Shown here: one piece after another, positions 16,469 through 24,825 of the stretch | Position numbering within the stretch: position 1 is the stretch's first letter | Layout: each line of letters opens with the position of its first letter | Source of the DNA: an uncultured Clostridia bacterium | GTDB lineage: Bacteria > Bacillota > Clostridia > Christensenellales > UBA1242 | NCBI GenBank assembly: GCA_944377165.1 | Contig: CALWEJ010000008.1 | Span: 1-64,000 of the forward strand | Direction: 5' to 3' | Length of the DNA: 64,000 bases | The notes under the pieces: generated by a model | Database searches by the model: none | What the model saw: only the letters and a program-made list of their open reading frames with translations | Told to the model about the DNA's origin: nothing | Translations under genes and position numbers: made by a program

Positions 16469-16631
16469 GCAAATTGTTAAAGATAAAATTCGCGTTTTCC
16501 TACTAATTAATATTTAATAGAAAGCAAATATGTATTTTATTAAATTGGTTTAAGATTTACAAGAATAATTGAATTTATATATACTTACAATGACATTTTA
16601 ATTTTGTAGGTGTAGAAAAAAGATAAATGTT

Positions 16632-18119
16632 TTATCGGATAATCACTTTGCCGGATAGCCAACTATTGAAAAAATTGTTCATATCACTTCCTGAGCCTTT
16701 AGAAAAAGCATTAATCAATTTTTCAGGAGTAGCATTTGTGTATTTATTGTCATTATAGTAGGTTTCTAGTGCGGAGAGAAAATTCTTTTCCCCTATTAGA
16801 TTATATAAACTATCATACATTAGTACACCTTTAACGTAAGTGCAATAAGTGTATTCTGGTTCGGTAGCATATTCGTTAACGGCGCGCATACTCGTATCTA
16901 AATTGCCTAAAACGTCCGTATATACAGATACAAATAATGTATAGTTAGCTTTGCAAGCATCGACCATTTGCGCGTGCGTCAGATTATAGCCCTTATTTTT
17001 ATCGTAAAATAATAGCGTAGAGTATTCAGTTAGCGCTTCATCTAGCCACGGATATTTATATTCGTCATTACCTATTATTCCGTACCACCATTGATGAGCG
17101 GTTTCGTGAATTATGACATTCATATAATCATCAATATTTTCTACGTCCGCGCTAATCATAACAAGATTTGGGTACTCCATACCGCCATAGACAAAGTCAG
17201 TTTTTACTATCGAAAAGGTCTTGTAAGGGTAATCTCCGAATAGGGAAGAAAATGTATTTATTGCGTCAACTCCTGCTTGTAAACTTTTGTCTGCGTTTTC
17301 GTCGTTGAAATAATAATAATTTACTTTTGTATCACCCGCGTTTAATGATTTAATTTCGAATTTGTCGCTAATTACTAAGGCAAAATCGCGCACCATTTTC
17401 GCAGATATAATCATTGTTTTATCCGAATTTATGCTAGTATTTGATAAACAGTCGCCCGTGTGCGCGACGGTGAGCGCACTGTTCAATTCAATTTCCACAT
17501 AATAATTTGCCATATCGCTATAGAATGGGTCACCATTAGCATTATATGGAGAAGTGTTGAACTCGCCATTTTCATACACGCAAGCAATAGGGTAGAAGTT
17601 GCCTAAATTTACACTATTTTCGCCATAACCGTACCTATGCTCACAGTTAGGTAGAGTAAAAGAAAATTCAATTACTATTGCTATTCGCTCGTTGGGTAGT
17701 AGGCTTGATGAGAGATTCACGTTTAAAATCGCGTCATAATCACCTTCATATTCAATCGGGCAGTCCGCGCCGTTTACATTTACGCGAGAGATTTCAAAGT
17801 TGCCGTACGACATTCCATTTGGGTACGCATCATTTAATTTAGTGCTTGACACCACAAGTTCAGTCGCGCCCTCTTCAAAATACTGCGGATAGAGATGAAA
17901 TTTTATAGTGCGCAAAATATCGCCTGTATTATTTATGTAATCTATCGTTTCGCTAATTTGCGCAGATTTATTTTCGTGGTTGTAGTCGATTTTTAGCGTG
18001 TAATTTGTTAAATTCGCGCTAAGTTCATCTAAGTTATCGTGCTTTTTACAACCACTAAAGAAGATAGTGACGGTAAAACAAGTTAAAATCAAGATTAAAA
18101 TGGAAAATTTTTTCTTCAT
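16632..18119 (-). CDS. Lipoprotein M1-family metallopeptidase
   Basis: 495 residues. Lipoprotein signal with FFSGC, lipidated Cys24. An N-terminal beta domain is followed by the thermolysin-like catalytic domain: GGMEYPN (312-318), HETAH (338-342) and the third zinc ligand E361, 18 residues after the second His. These are the M1 aminopeptidase motifs. It lacks the long C-terminal helical domain of aminopeptidase N. The role is presumably peptide degradation on the outer face of the membrane. No Shine-Dalgarno site; a perfect TATAAT (18130-18125) lies 5 nt before the ATG, so the mRNA may be leaderless. Confidence 0.9.
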   Translation of the reverse strand: MKKKFSILILILTCFTVTIFFSGCKKHDNLDELSANLTNYTLKIDYNHENKSAQISETIDYINNTGDILRTIKFHLYPQYFEEGATELVVSSTKLNDAYPNGMSYGNFEISRVNVNGADCPIEYEGDYDAILNVNLSSSLLPNERIAIVIEFSFTLPNCEHRYGYGENSVNLGNFYPIACVYENGEFNTSPYNANGDPFYSDMANYYVEIELNSALTVAHTGDCLSNTSINSDKTMIISAKMVRDFALVISDKFEIKSLNAGDTKVNYYYFNDENADKSLQAGVDAINTFSSLFGDYPYKTFSIVKTDFVYGGMEYPNLVMISADVENIDDYMNVIIHETAHQWWYGIIGNDEYKYPWLDEALTEYSTLLFYDKNKGYNLTHAQMVDACKANYTLFVSVYTDVLGNLDTSMRAVNEYATEPEYTYCTYVKGVLMYDSLYNLIGEKNFLSALETYYNDNKYTNATPEKLINAFSKGSGSDMNNFFNSWLSGKVIIR

Positions 18120-18237
18120 ACATAATTATATGTTGTCCTATATGTAAAAAGAACTTACTAAAAACTGGTCAAAAAATACGATAGTTTAATTGTCACTAAT
18201 AATAGACAAACATAAATTTTTGTGATAATATATAGCT
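18120..18237. promoter_or_regulatory. Divergent leaderless promoters (M1 lipoprotein and dnaD)
   Basis: Minus strand: TATAAT at 18130-18125, then 5 nt to the ATG at 18119; the -35 is weak (TTCTTT). Plus strand: TAGACA (18203-18208), 17 nt, TAATAT (18226-18231), then 6 nt to the ATG at 18238. No Shine-Dalgarno sequence precedes either ATG. Confidence 0.6.
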
Positions 18238-19677
18238 ATGGCATTTTGTAAATACAGTTTGAATTTTAGCGCCCATAATAAAACAGAGATAGACAACGTG
18301 TTTATCAATGATTTTTTACCTAAAGCGCCCGATTTGTGCGTAAAAGTGTACATTATGGGTTTATGCAAATGCAACGATGCGGACGATACAAATAATACTA
18401 TCTCATATTTTAAAGAAAAATTGAAAATCTGTGAAGAAGATGTTATTTCAATTTTTAAATATTGGGAGGAGCAAGGGCTTGTTCAAGTGCTATCTACCGA
18501 CCCGGTTGAAATTAGGTATTTGCCGATAAATAATGCTAGCGCTAAAGTTAAAAAATATAATGTAGATAAATATGCGGACTTTAATATTCAAGTGCAAGAG
18601 ATGTTCAAAAATCGTATGATTATGCCTAACGAGTTTAGCGAGTTTTACGCGCTAATGGAACGAAAGCATATTGAACAGTCCGCTTTGATTGAAATCATAC
18701 GTTATTGCGTAGAATATAAAGGGTTTAATCTTAGTCCAAATTATTGCTTAACCGTTGCTCAGGATTGGGTTAGAGAAGGAATATTGTCTTTAGATGCAGT
18801 AAAGAGTAAAATTGAAGAATTAGGCCTAGTTGACGACCAAATGGGTTTAATCTTGTCTGCTATGGGCAGTAAGCGAAAAATACAAATTGAAGATAAAGAC
18901 TTAATTAATAAGTGGTTGAAAGCATATGGCTTCGAACTAAATACAATCATTTATGTAGTGAAAATGTTTAAAACTAAGAAGCGTAGAATAGACGTTAATG
19001 TGCTTGACGAATATCTAACGAAATATTATGAAATGAAATTAATGTCCGTCACTGAGATAGAGAACTACGAAAACGAAAAAGAAAATCTGTATTTTGTAGC
19101 TATGGCTGTTAATAAAGAGTTGGGTATATTCTACGATGACTTAACTAAAGAGATTGATACATATGTGGTTAGTTGGCTGAATATGGGTTTTGACCTTGAT
19201 ACATTAAAAATGGTGGCGGATAATTGCTTTAAGTCGTCCATTCGCACATTGGAAGGCTTTAACAATATTGTGACAAAACTCTTTAAACTCGGTATCGTCA
19301 CAATTAAAGGTTATATGCAATACCTTAACGATAGTCTTGCTTTAGATAATAAAATTGCGCAAGTGCTTTCAAATTTGGGCTTAGAGCGTAAGGTAAATAA
19401 TGCGGATAGAAATTTTTATTCTATCTGGACGAAAGATTGGGGTTTTGAGCACGACGTAGTACTTTTCGCTTGCTCACTAAGCGCGGGTAAAGCAAATGCT
19501 ATGCAATACCTTAATAAAATTTTATCGAACTGGAATTCTAGCGGACTTAAGACATTAGAACAAGTGCGCGATACAAAAGTAGAATCACAATCAGCGCAAT
19601 CAAACTTTATGCATAACAATTACACGAAAGAGCAAATCGCTAGCATAATTTCAAATCTCGACGAAGTAGAGGTATAA
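18238..19677 (+). CDS. DnaD-domain replication initiation protein
   Basis: 479 residues. The N-terminal 100 residues form a winged-helix-like domain. Then come repeated helical DnaD-type C-terminal domains, with YYEKNFG-like positions around FALMERKHIEQSALIEIIRYC and QDWVREGI (about 135-180), and two or three similar blocks to residue 450. DnaD remodels DNA during replication restart and initiation and works with the helicase loader. The next gene is that loader, 1 nt downstream. The start has no ribosome binding site and is probably leaderless. Confidence 0.85.
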   Translation: MAFCKYSLNFSAHNKTEIDNVFINDFLPKAPDLCVKVYIMGLCKCNDADDTNNTISYFKEKLKICEEDVISIFKYWEEQGLVQVLSTDPVEIRYLPINNASAKVKKYNVDKYADFNIQVQEMFKNRMIMPNEFSEFYALMERKHIEQSALIEIIRYCVEYKGFNLSPNYCLTVAQDWVREGILSLDAVKSKIEELGLVDDQMGLILSAMGSKRKIQIEDKDLINKWLKAYGFELNTIIYVVKMFKTKKRRIDVNVLDEYLTKYYEMKLMSVTEIENYENEKENLYFVAMAVNKELGIFYDDLTKEIDTYVVSWLNMGFDLDTLKMVADNCFKSSIRTLEGFNNIVTKLFKLGIVTIKGYMQYLNDSLALDNKIAQVLSNLGLERKVNNADRNFYSIWTKDWGFEHDVVLFACSLSAGKANAMQYLNKILSNWNSSGLKTLEQVRDTKVESQSAQSNFMHNNYTKEQIASIISNLDEVEV

Positions 19678-19678
19678 T

Positions 19679-20584
19679 ATGGATAGGAAGAAATTAATTG
19701 CCGATTTAAAACAACAATTTATGTTAAAACGCGTCCGCGCACAAGAGGAAGTCGATGAATTTATCGAAGGGTTAAGAATTGACCCGGAGTTTGATAAAAT
19801 GTATTCGCAGTATTCACAAAAATCACTCGAATATTGGCGCGAAAGTTTTAATGAAGAAAATTTGATGTTAAAGCACGACGTGGAAGATTTAAAATTAAAA
19901 ATTGAAAAGTATTTGTCCGATAGAAATATAGATGTTTCGCGTTTAAAACCAAAATATGAATGCCCGATATGTAATGATACAGGAGTCGTCGGCGGTAGAG
20001 TGTGTAAGTGCCTATTAAATAAACTTAATAGTGAAATATCAAAAAGTTGTTCGTCATCTACTAACTTTAAGACGTTTGATATGTGTAATCCGAACATTAT
20101 GGACGAAGTCGATAAGAAAGCTAAAGATAAGTTAGTAAGTTGGTGTGAAAATTATCCTAATGTAAGCAAGATAAATATTAATATTTTAGGTGTTGCTGGT
20201 AGTGGAAAAACATTTTTCTTAGAGTGTTTAGCCGGTAGTTTAATAAATAAAGGACATTCGGTTTGTTTTAAAACTGCATTTGAACTTAATGAACTCGCGC
20301 GATTATACCATATAGGTAAATCATATGAATTTATGGATTGCGTAAATTCAGAAATTCTTTTAATTGATGATTTAGGTACGGAACCTATTATTAAAAATGT
20401 AAGCAAAGAATATCTTTATAACTTAATAAACACTAGACAGATAAAAAATCTTGCTACAATAATATCAACAAATTTATCTTTAAATGATTTGCTTGATAGA
20501 TATGATGAGCGAATTTTCAGTCGATTAGTGAATAAAAATTTATCACTAACGATTCAACTAACAAGTAAAGATAAAAGGATTTAG
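19679..20584 (+). CDS. dnaC: DnaC/DnaI-type helicase loader
   Basis: 301 residues. An N-terminal helical part is followed by a zinc-ribbon-like CPICNDTG...CKC (C95, C98, C109, C111) and an AAA+ ATPase: Walker A GVAGSGKT (171-178), Walker B ILLIDDLG (226-233) and a sensor segment IISTNLS. The family loads the replicative helicase onto DNA. The zinc-binding cluster is common in the clostridial members. It follows the dnaD-like gene by 1 nt and ends in a strong terminator that contains its stop codon. Confidence 0.92.
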   Translation: MDRKKLIADLKQQFMLKRVRAQEEVDEFIEGLRIDPEFDKMYSQYSQKSLEYWRESFNEENLMLKHDVEDLKLKIEKYLSDRNIDVSRLKPKYECPICNDTGVVGGRVCKCLLNKLNSEISKSCSSSTNFKTFDMCNPNIMDEVDKKAKDKLVSWCENYPNVSKININILGVAGSGKTFFLECLAGSLINKGHSVCFKTAFELNELARLYHIGKSYEFMDCVNSEILLIDDLGTEPIIKNVSKEYLYNLINTRQIKNLATIISTNLSLNDLLDRYDERIFSRLVNKNLSLTIQLTSKDKRI

Positions 20585-20605
20585 GCTCTACCCTAAATCC
20601 TTTTT
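20573..20605 (+). terminator. Strong terminator at the end of dnaC
   Basis: A 13-bp perfect stem: AAAAGGATTTAGG (20573-20585) and CCTAAATCCTTTT (20592-20604), with a 6-nt loop. Confidence 0.95.
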
Positions 20606-20643
20606 GTATGTAGATTTTACATAAAAATGTTCTTATTAATACA

Positions 20644-21165
20644 TCAAAATTCTACATACAATATTTTTATTTTCTTCGACATTGCGTATTGAACTGTATA
20701 TTTAGTACCGCCAGACTTGCCATCAAAGAGGGCTATACATAGACTAGAATTGTCAACCATAAATTTATTTCTCTCTTTCATACACTTGTCATTATAATTG
20801 TCATACATATAATAAGAATCGTCCAATTTATTAGTAATTAATTTATATTTTTCTTTGTAGGATTTATTCCATTTTTTATCTTGATTTTTGCAAGGTAAAA
20901 TTCCTATTAATTTAATTTTTGGATATTTATGTTTTAATTCCAATACAATATCAGCACATATCATATCAAAACCGATAGCCATTCCGCAAAGAAATATTTC
21001 ATACCCATTTAGTATTGAATTCTCAATAATGTTTTTAGTATTTTCTTTCATTTTTATACATCGTTCATCATTTTCGTTATAACCCCAAGGACATTTCAGC
21101 GGACGGTATCCAGTAAAACAACAGACATTGTTTTTGTTCAAGTAATTTAATTTTTCATCTTTCAT
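20644..21165 (-). CDS. SLOG-domain protein (DUF1273/YspA-like)
   Basis: 173 residues. CCFTGYRP (about 15-22), a central CGMAIGFDMICAD and a C-terminal ALFDGKSGGTKYTVQYA match the DUF1273/YspA group of the SLOG Rossmannoid superfamily. These proteins are proposed to bind or process nucleotide-derived ligands. The gene is divergent from a small XRE regulator (21372), with inverted-repeat sites between. AAGGAA lies about 10 nt before the ATG. It may be a defence- or mobile-element-associated accessory gene, but nothing here proves that. Confidence 0.85.
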   Translation of the reverse strand: MKDEKLNYLNKNNVCCFTGYRPLKCPWGYNENDERCIKMKENTKNIIENSILNGYEIFLCGMAIGFDMICADIVLELKHKYPKIKLIGILPCKNQDKKWNKSYKEKYKLITNKLDDSYYMYDNYNDKCMKERNKFMVDNSSLCIALFDGKSGGTKYTVQYAMSKKIKILYVEF

Positions 21166-21222
21166 AAATATTATTCCTTTTTGATTGAATGGCTAGTATA
21201 AAATACTAATTTTGAGTCTATA

Positions 21223-21274
21223 ATTAACTCATATTAAGTCATTCACTATCTCATTATATCATAAATGAGTTAAT
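21223..21274. promoter_or_regulatory. Inverted-repeat operator between SLOG and XRE genes
   Basis: ATTAACTCAT (21223-21232) is repeated exactly in inverted form as ATGAGTTAAT (21265-21274), 32 nt apart. Further half-sites resembling TGAGT/ACTCA lie at 21213-21217 and 21274-21278. It sits between the divergent genes and is a natural binding site for the XRE protein. Confidence 0.6.
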
Positions 21275-21307
21275 GAGTATATTAAAACAGGTTTATTTTA
21301 ATAAATT

Positions 21308-21316
21308 TGGTATAAT
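21308..21316 (+). promoter_or_regulatory. Extended -10 promoter of the XRE gene
   Basis: TGG followed by TATAAT (21311-21316) is an extended -10 element; the -35 region is poor. Transcription would begin about 50 nt before the ATG. Confidence 0.6.
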
Positions 21317-21371
21317 GGCTAACAGACGATTGGCTATATCTCAATATAAAATATTATAAACGGAGAATAAT

Positions 21372-21677
21372 ATGAAATACGAAGATATAATCAATAGGAT
21401 AGGATATTTTAGAAACAAAGCAAATTTGTCAGCGCGTGAAACAAGTCTTAGATTAGGATATAATCCGCAGTTTATGAAAACAATAGAAAATAAATCGATT
21501 GAGCTAAAGGTAAGTACACTGTTAGAATTCTGTGACGTTGTAGGTATTTCAATTTATGATTTCTTTTTTCTGGGAGAGAATTTTAATGCGGAGAGAAAAG
21601 AGTTTTTAGATTTATTTTCTTCATTAAGTGATAGTAAAAAAGATGCTATCATTAATTTAATGAAAAATATGAAATAG
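21372..21677 (+). CDS. XRE-family transcriptional regulator
   Basis: 101 residues. A single helix-turn-helix of the Cro/C1 type spans about residues 5-65 (ANLSARETSLRLGYNPQFMKTIE, STLLEFCDVVGISIYDFF). The remaining 35 residues are helical and may dimerise. ACGGAGAA precedes the ATG. It probably controls itself and the divergent SLOG gene through the inverted repeat at 21223-21274. Confidence 0.88.
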   Translation: MKYEDIINRIGYFRNKANLSARETSLRLGYNPQFMKTIENKSIELKVSTLLEFCDVVGISIYDFFFLGENFNAERKEFLDLFSSLSDSKKDAIINLMKNMK

Positions 21678-21704
21678 ATTACCTTTTTAACTCTTATGCA
21701 TAAT

Positions 21705-21735
21705 AAAAAATTTAGGCATTAGCCTAAATCCTTTT
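21705..21735. terminator. Bidirectional terminator between XRE and DUF368 genes
   Basis: ATTTAGGC (21710-21717) pairs with GCCTAAAT (21722-21729) around a 4-nt loop; A-run on the left and T-run on the right serve both strands. The stem takes in the last codons of the minus-strand gene. Confidence 0.85.
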
Positions 21736-22711
21736 TTCTTTCAAATCGTACAAACCAATATGACAATAAGATACCTATAATAAATACAATTATACCGATA
21801 GATAAATCGCGTACCATACTAGTTAAATTCCAAGCAGTATATATTGCCATAACTTCAGGATTAAAAAACATTGTAATTATAGAGCCGAGCGATAACCCAG
21901 CTATTGTGTAAAAGGTATTCGCTTTATGTTTTTTTATTAGTCCGGACAACCCCTTCGAGATTGTAAGAAGTCCAATGACGAAGCCAACAATCAAGCATAA
22001 ATAGACGATAAATATAGAAGGATTGGACTTAAAATATGTTAAACTAACCGAATTCATTAGTGGAGTAAAGAATCCAAACGACATTAGTAGTGCTGTAGCA
22101 CTAAGTCCGGGTACTAGTTGAGTTAGAGCAATTAGGAAACCTACAATTATAAATAATATATAATGATAGAACTGAAGATTGTTAAATGTTTGCTGAGCGA
22201 CATTTCCATATATAGAGAAAACTGAAATTAATATTGGTATAATTAGACCGACTATAAAAAGCGAAACATATTTTGCGTTCAACTTTGTTGACTTTATTTG
22301 GTCAGTGACAGCAGGGTATGCACCAAACATAAGTCCAGCAAATAAGCAAATTATTATAAATGGTATAATATTTAGTAAAGCGCGCACACCGAAGAAACCA
22401 ATCACGAAACCTGCTAATGCCCCTATTGTGATAGGAAGTAAAAATTTTGCACATTTTTTAAATCTTTTAAAGATATTTCCTATGGCATACAATAATTTTT
22501 CGTACATCTTAAAAATAATTGCAACTGCAGAACCACTAACTCCGGGAACTATTACTGCAAGTCCTATGAAAAATCCTAGTATTCCGCCCTTGGTGATTTG
22601 ACAACTATTTTTATATGTTAAATCTAATTCATTCGAGTTTTCTGCACTTTCAATTTCAGCTTGTTTAAGAAACTTATTTTCATTATTTTGATTATTTGTA
22701 GAATTATCCAT
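21719..22711 (-). CDS. DUF368 membrane transporter (PopT-like)
   Basis: 330 residues with about nine hydrophobic helices after a hydrophilic N-terminus of 40 residues. The first conserved segment has GGILGFFIGLAVIVPGVSG and a second inverted-like copy has LIALTQLVPGLSATALLMSFG; these are the two signature PGxSG/PGxSA motifs of the DUF368 family. Members have been shown to recycle undecaprenyl phosphate across the membrane in cell-envelope synthesis. AAGGAG precedes the ATG. Confidence 0.88.
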   Translation of the reverse strand: MDNSTNNQNNENKFLKQAEIESAENSNELDLTYKNSCQITKGGILGFFIGLAVIVPGVSGSAVAIIFKMYEKLLYAIGNIFKRFKKCAKFLLPITIGALAGFVIGFFGVRALLNIIPFIIICLFAGLMFGAYPAVTDQIKSTKLNAKYVSLFIVGLIIPILISVFSIYGNVAQQTFNNLQFYHYILFIIVGFLIALTQLVPGLSATALLMSFGFFTPLMNSVSLTYFKSNPSIFIVYLCLIVGFVIGLLTISKGLSGLIKKHKANTFYTIAGLSLGSIITMFFNPEVMAIYTAWNLTSMVRDLSIGIIVFIIGILLSYWFVRFERKKDLG

Positions 22712-23062
22712 AAATCTCCTTAATTAAAATAATTATAAATAATTAATTTATAGTTGTCAATTTATATATATTATGCTTTGTTTAATAAATTAATAATGTA
22801 TTATAATATATTTTGTCGATAATTTAAATAAATTAATAAAGGTATTTAATTTTACTGAATAAATAATAATTAATATTAGATTTATGTATTTTAATACCTT
22901 ATTTAAAAATCAAATTAATCATTAATTATTTCAATCTAAAAATAAGAAATTTATAAAATAAAAAATAATAATAGAAAATTTAATAAAAAATTATTTTAAA
23001 TTAATAAAAAATCATAAAAATAATAAAAAATATTTAAAAATTAATAAAAAATCGTAAATTAT
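22712..23062. other. Very AT-rich intergenic spacer
   Basis: About 350 bp, almost only A and T, with a recurring TTAATAAAAAAT-type word near its right end (22980-23052). No gene, RNA or terminator recognised. Confidence 0.6.
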
Positions 23063-23091
23063 TTGTAAAAATATATATTTTTGCTTATAAT
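23063..23091 (+). promoter_or_regulatory. Promoter of the ABC exporter, probably leaderless
   Basis: TTGTAA (23063-23068), 17 nt, TATAAT (23086-23091), then 7 nt to the ATG at 23099 with no ribosome binding site. Confidence 0.75.
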
Positions 23092-23098
23092 TATATTG

Positions 23099-24817
23099 AT
23101 GAAACGGTTGTTCGCTTTGCTTAAAGAATATAAATGGCTGGTGTTTTTCAGTCCGTTTTTTAAGTTGCTCGAAACGGTGACTGATTTAGTTAATCCACTT
23201 TTAGTTGCACAAATTGTGGATAAAGGTGTGACAAGTGGAGATATGAACCTTATAATGAGATATGGACTAATCATTATAGTAGTCAATGTTTTAGGGTTGG
23301 CGTTCAGCATCTTAAGTAATAAATTTGCTTCACAAGTTAGTAGCGGTATTGCTACAAAAGAGCGAAAACTTATCTTTACAAAAATCGCCTCTTTTTCACA
23401 TTCCGAACTAGACAAATTTGGTACGGCATCATTAGTTAATAGACTTACCAACGACGTCAATCAGGTGGAAAACGCAGTATCGATTTTTATGCGATTATTA
23501 TTGCGCGTTCCATTTTTGCTGATTGGAGCATTCGTGTTAACACTGATTTTGAATCGCTCAATGTCAATAGTGTTCTTAATATTAATACCTATTGTGTCCG
23601 TCCTTTTATATTTTTACACTAAAAAAACTACTCCATATTTCAAAATAGTGCGCGATAAACTAGATAATATTTCACGTATTACTAAAGAAAACTTGTCAGG
23701 TACGCGCGTAATTCGTGCCTTTAATAAACAGTCAGACGAAGTAAGTCGTTTTGAGTTTGCTAGTGAAGACTATACAAATACAAGTATTAGAATATCAAAA
23801 ATTTCAGCCTTAATTGAACCATTCGTTTTATTGATTGTGAATATAACTACCGCTATTATCTTATATGTGGGAGGTATTCAAGTTAATATCGGCGGACTTA
23901 CGCAAGGCAATATTTTAGCATTAATTGACTATGTGGCAATCATTACAATTTCGCTTTTGCTGTTATCGCAATTAATCGTCGTTTTTGTGCGTACAAGTGC
24001 GAGTTTACATAGAATTGACGAAATAATGGATACCGAACCTATTGTTAAAGATTTACCAGACGCGCACGAATATAAAAATCTAAAATATGACGCACTAATG
24101 GAATTTAAAAATGTATCGTTCAATTATACGCAATCAATTAAGGACAAATCGTTTATAAAAGATTTATCTTTTAAAATTTATCCGCATAATACTATCGGAA
24201 TTATAGGCGGAACGGGGAGCGGAAAAACTACTATAGCAAGTTTAATGACGCGTTTTTACGACGTCACATCTGGCGAGATTTTATATAAAGGTAAGAATAT
24301 TAAAGATTATACTTTGCAGGCACTTAGGAAAGAAATTAGCATTGTACAACAACGCAGTACGCTGTTTTCAGGTAGTTTGCGTGACAATATGAAATTGAGA
24401 AACGAAAATGCAACGGACACTGAAATTATCGAAGCATTAAAAATTAGTCAAGCTTGGCAGTTTGTTAGCGAGTGGAATAATACACTTGACCACCAAATTA
24501 TGGCAGGTGGTAAAAATGTCAGCGGTGGGCAGATGCAACGACTAACAATAGCGCGTGCTTTAATAGGGCGACCTGAATTGCTTATTCTTGACGATAGCAG
24601 TAGTGCGCTAGACTTCTTAACGGACGCGTCCCTACGTCGCGAACTTAAAAAGTTAGATTCAACATTAGTGATTATTTCGCAGAGAGCAACATCAATAAAG
24701 TCGGCTGATTTAATAATTGTGCTTGATAATGGGGACGTTGTCGGTATGGGGAAACACGCGCAATTAATGAAAGATTGTGAAATTTATCGTGAAATTTATA
24801 ATTCACAATCAAAATAG
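23099..24817 (+). CDS. ABC exporter half-transporter, degenerate-site subunit
   Basis: 572 residues from the ATG at 23099; the TTG at 23081 lies within the promoter. Six transmembrane helices (about 1-310) and an ATPase domain with GGTGSGKTT (Walker A), NVSGGQMQR (signature) and LLILDDSSSALD (Walker B). The catalytic Glu is replaced by Asp and the switch His is replaced by Gln (IISQR). This asymmetry is typical of one partner in heterodimeric exporters such as BmrC/D or TM287/288. The partner gene starts 8 nt downstream. Substrate unknown, possibly drugs or lipids. Confidence 0.92.
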   Translation: MKRLFALLKEYKWLVFFSPFFKLLETVTDLVNPLLVAQIVDKGVTSGDMNLIMRYGLIIIVVNVLGLAFSILSNKFASQVSSGIATKERKLIFTKIASFSHSELDKFGTASLVNRLTNDVNQVENAVSIFMRLLLRVPFLLIGAFVLTLILNRSMSIVFLILIPIVSVLLYFYTKKTTPYFKIVRDKLDNISRITKENLSGTRVIRAFNKQSDEVSRFEFASEDYTNTSIRISKISALIEPFVLLIVNITTAIILYVGGIQVNIGGLTQGNILALIDYVAIITISLLLLSQLIVVFVRTSASLHRIDEIMDTEPIVKDLPDAHEYKNLKYDALMEFKNVSFNYTQSIKDKSFIKDLSFKIYPHNTIGIIGGTGSGKTTIASLMTRFYDVTSGEILYKGKNIKDYTLQALRKEISIVQQRSTLFSGSLRDNMKLRNENATDTEIIEALKISQAWQFVSEWNNTLDHQIMAGGKNVSGGQMQRLTIARALIGRPELLILDDSSSALDFLTDASLRRELKKLDSTLVIISQRATSIKSADLIIVLDNGDVVGMGKHAQLMKDCEIYREIYNSQSK

Positions 24818-24825
24818 AGAGGTTT

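Noticed and set aside
23081-23098. TTG start for the first ABC subunit
   Set aside because: It overlaps the promoter -10 box, so it cannot be on the transcript.
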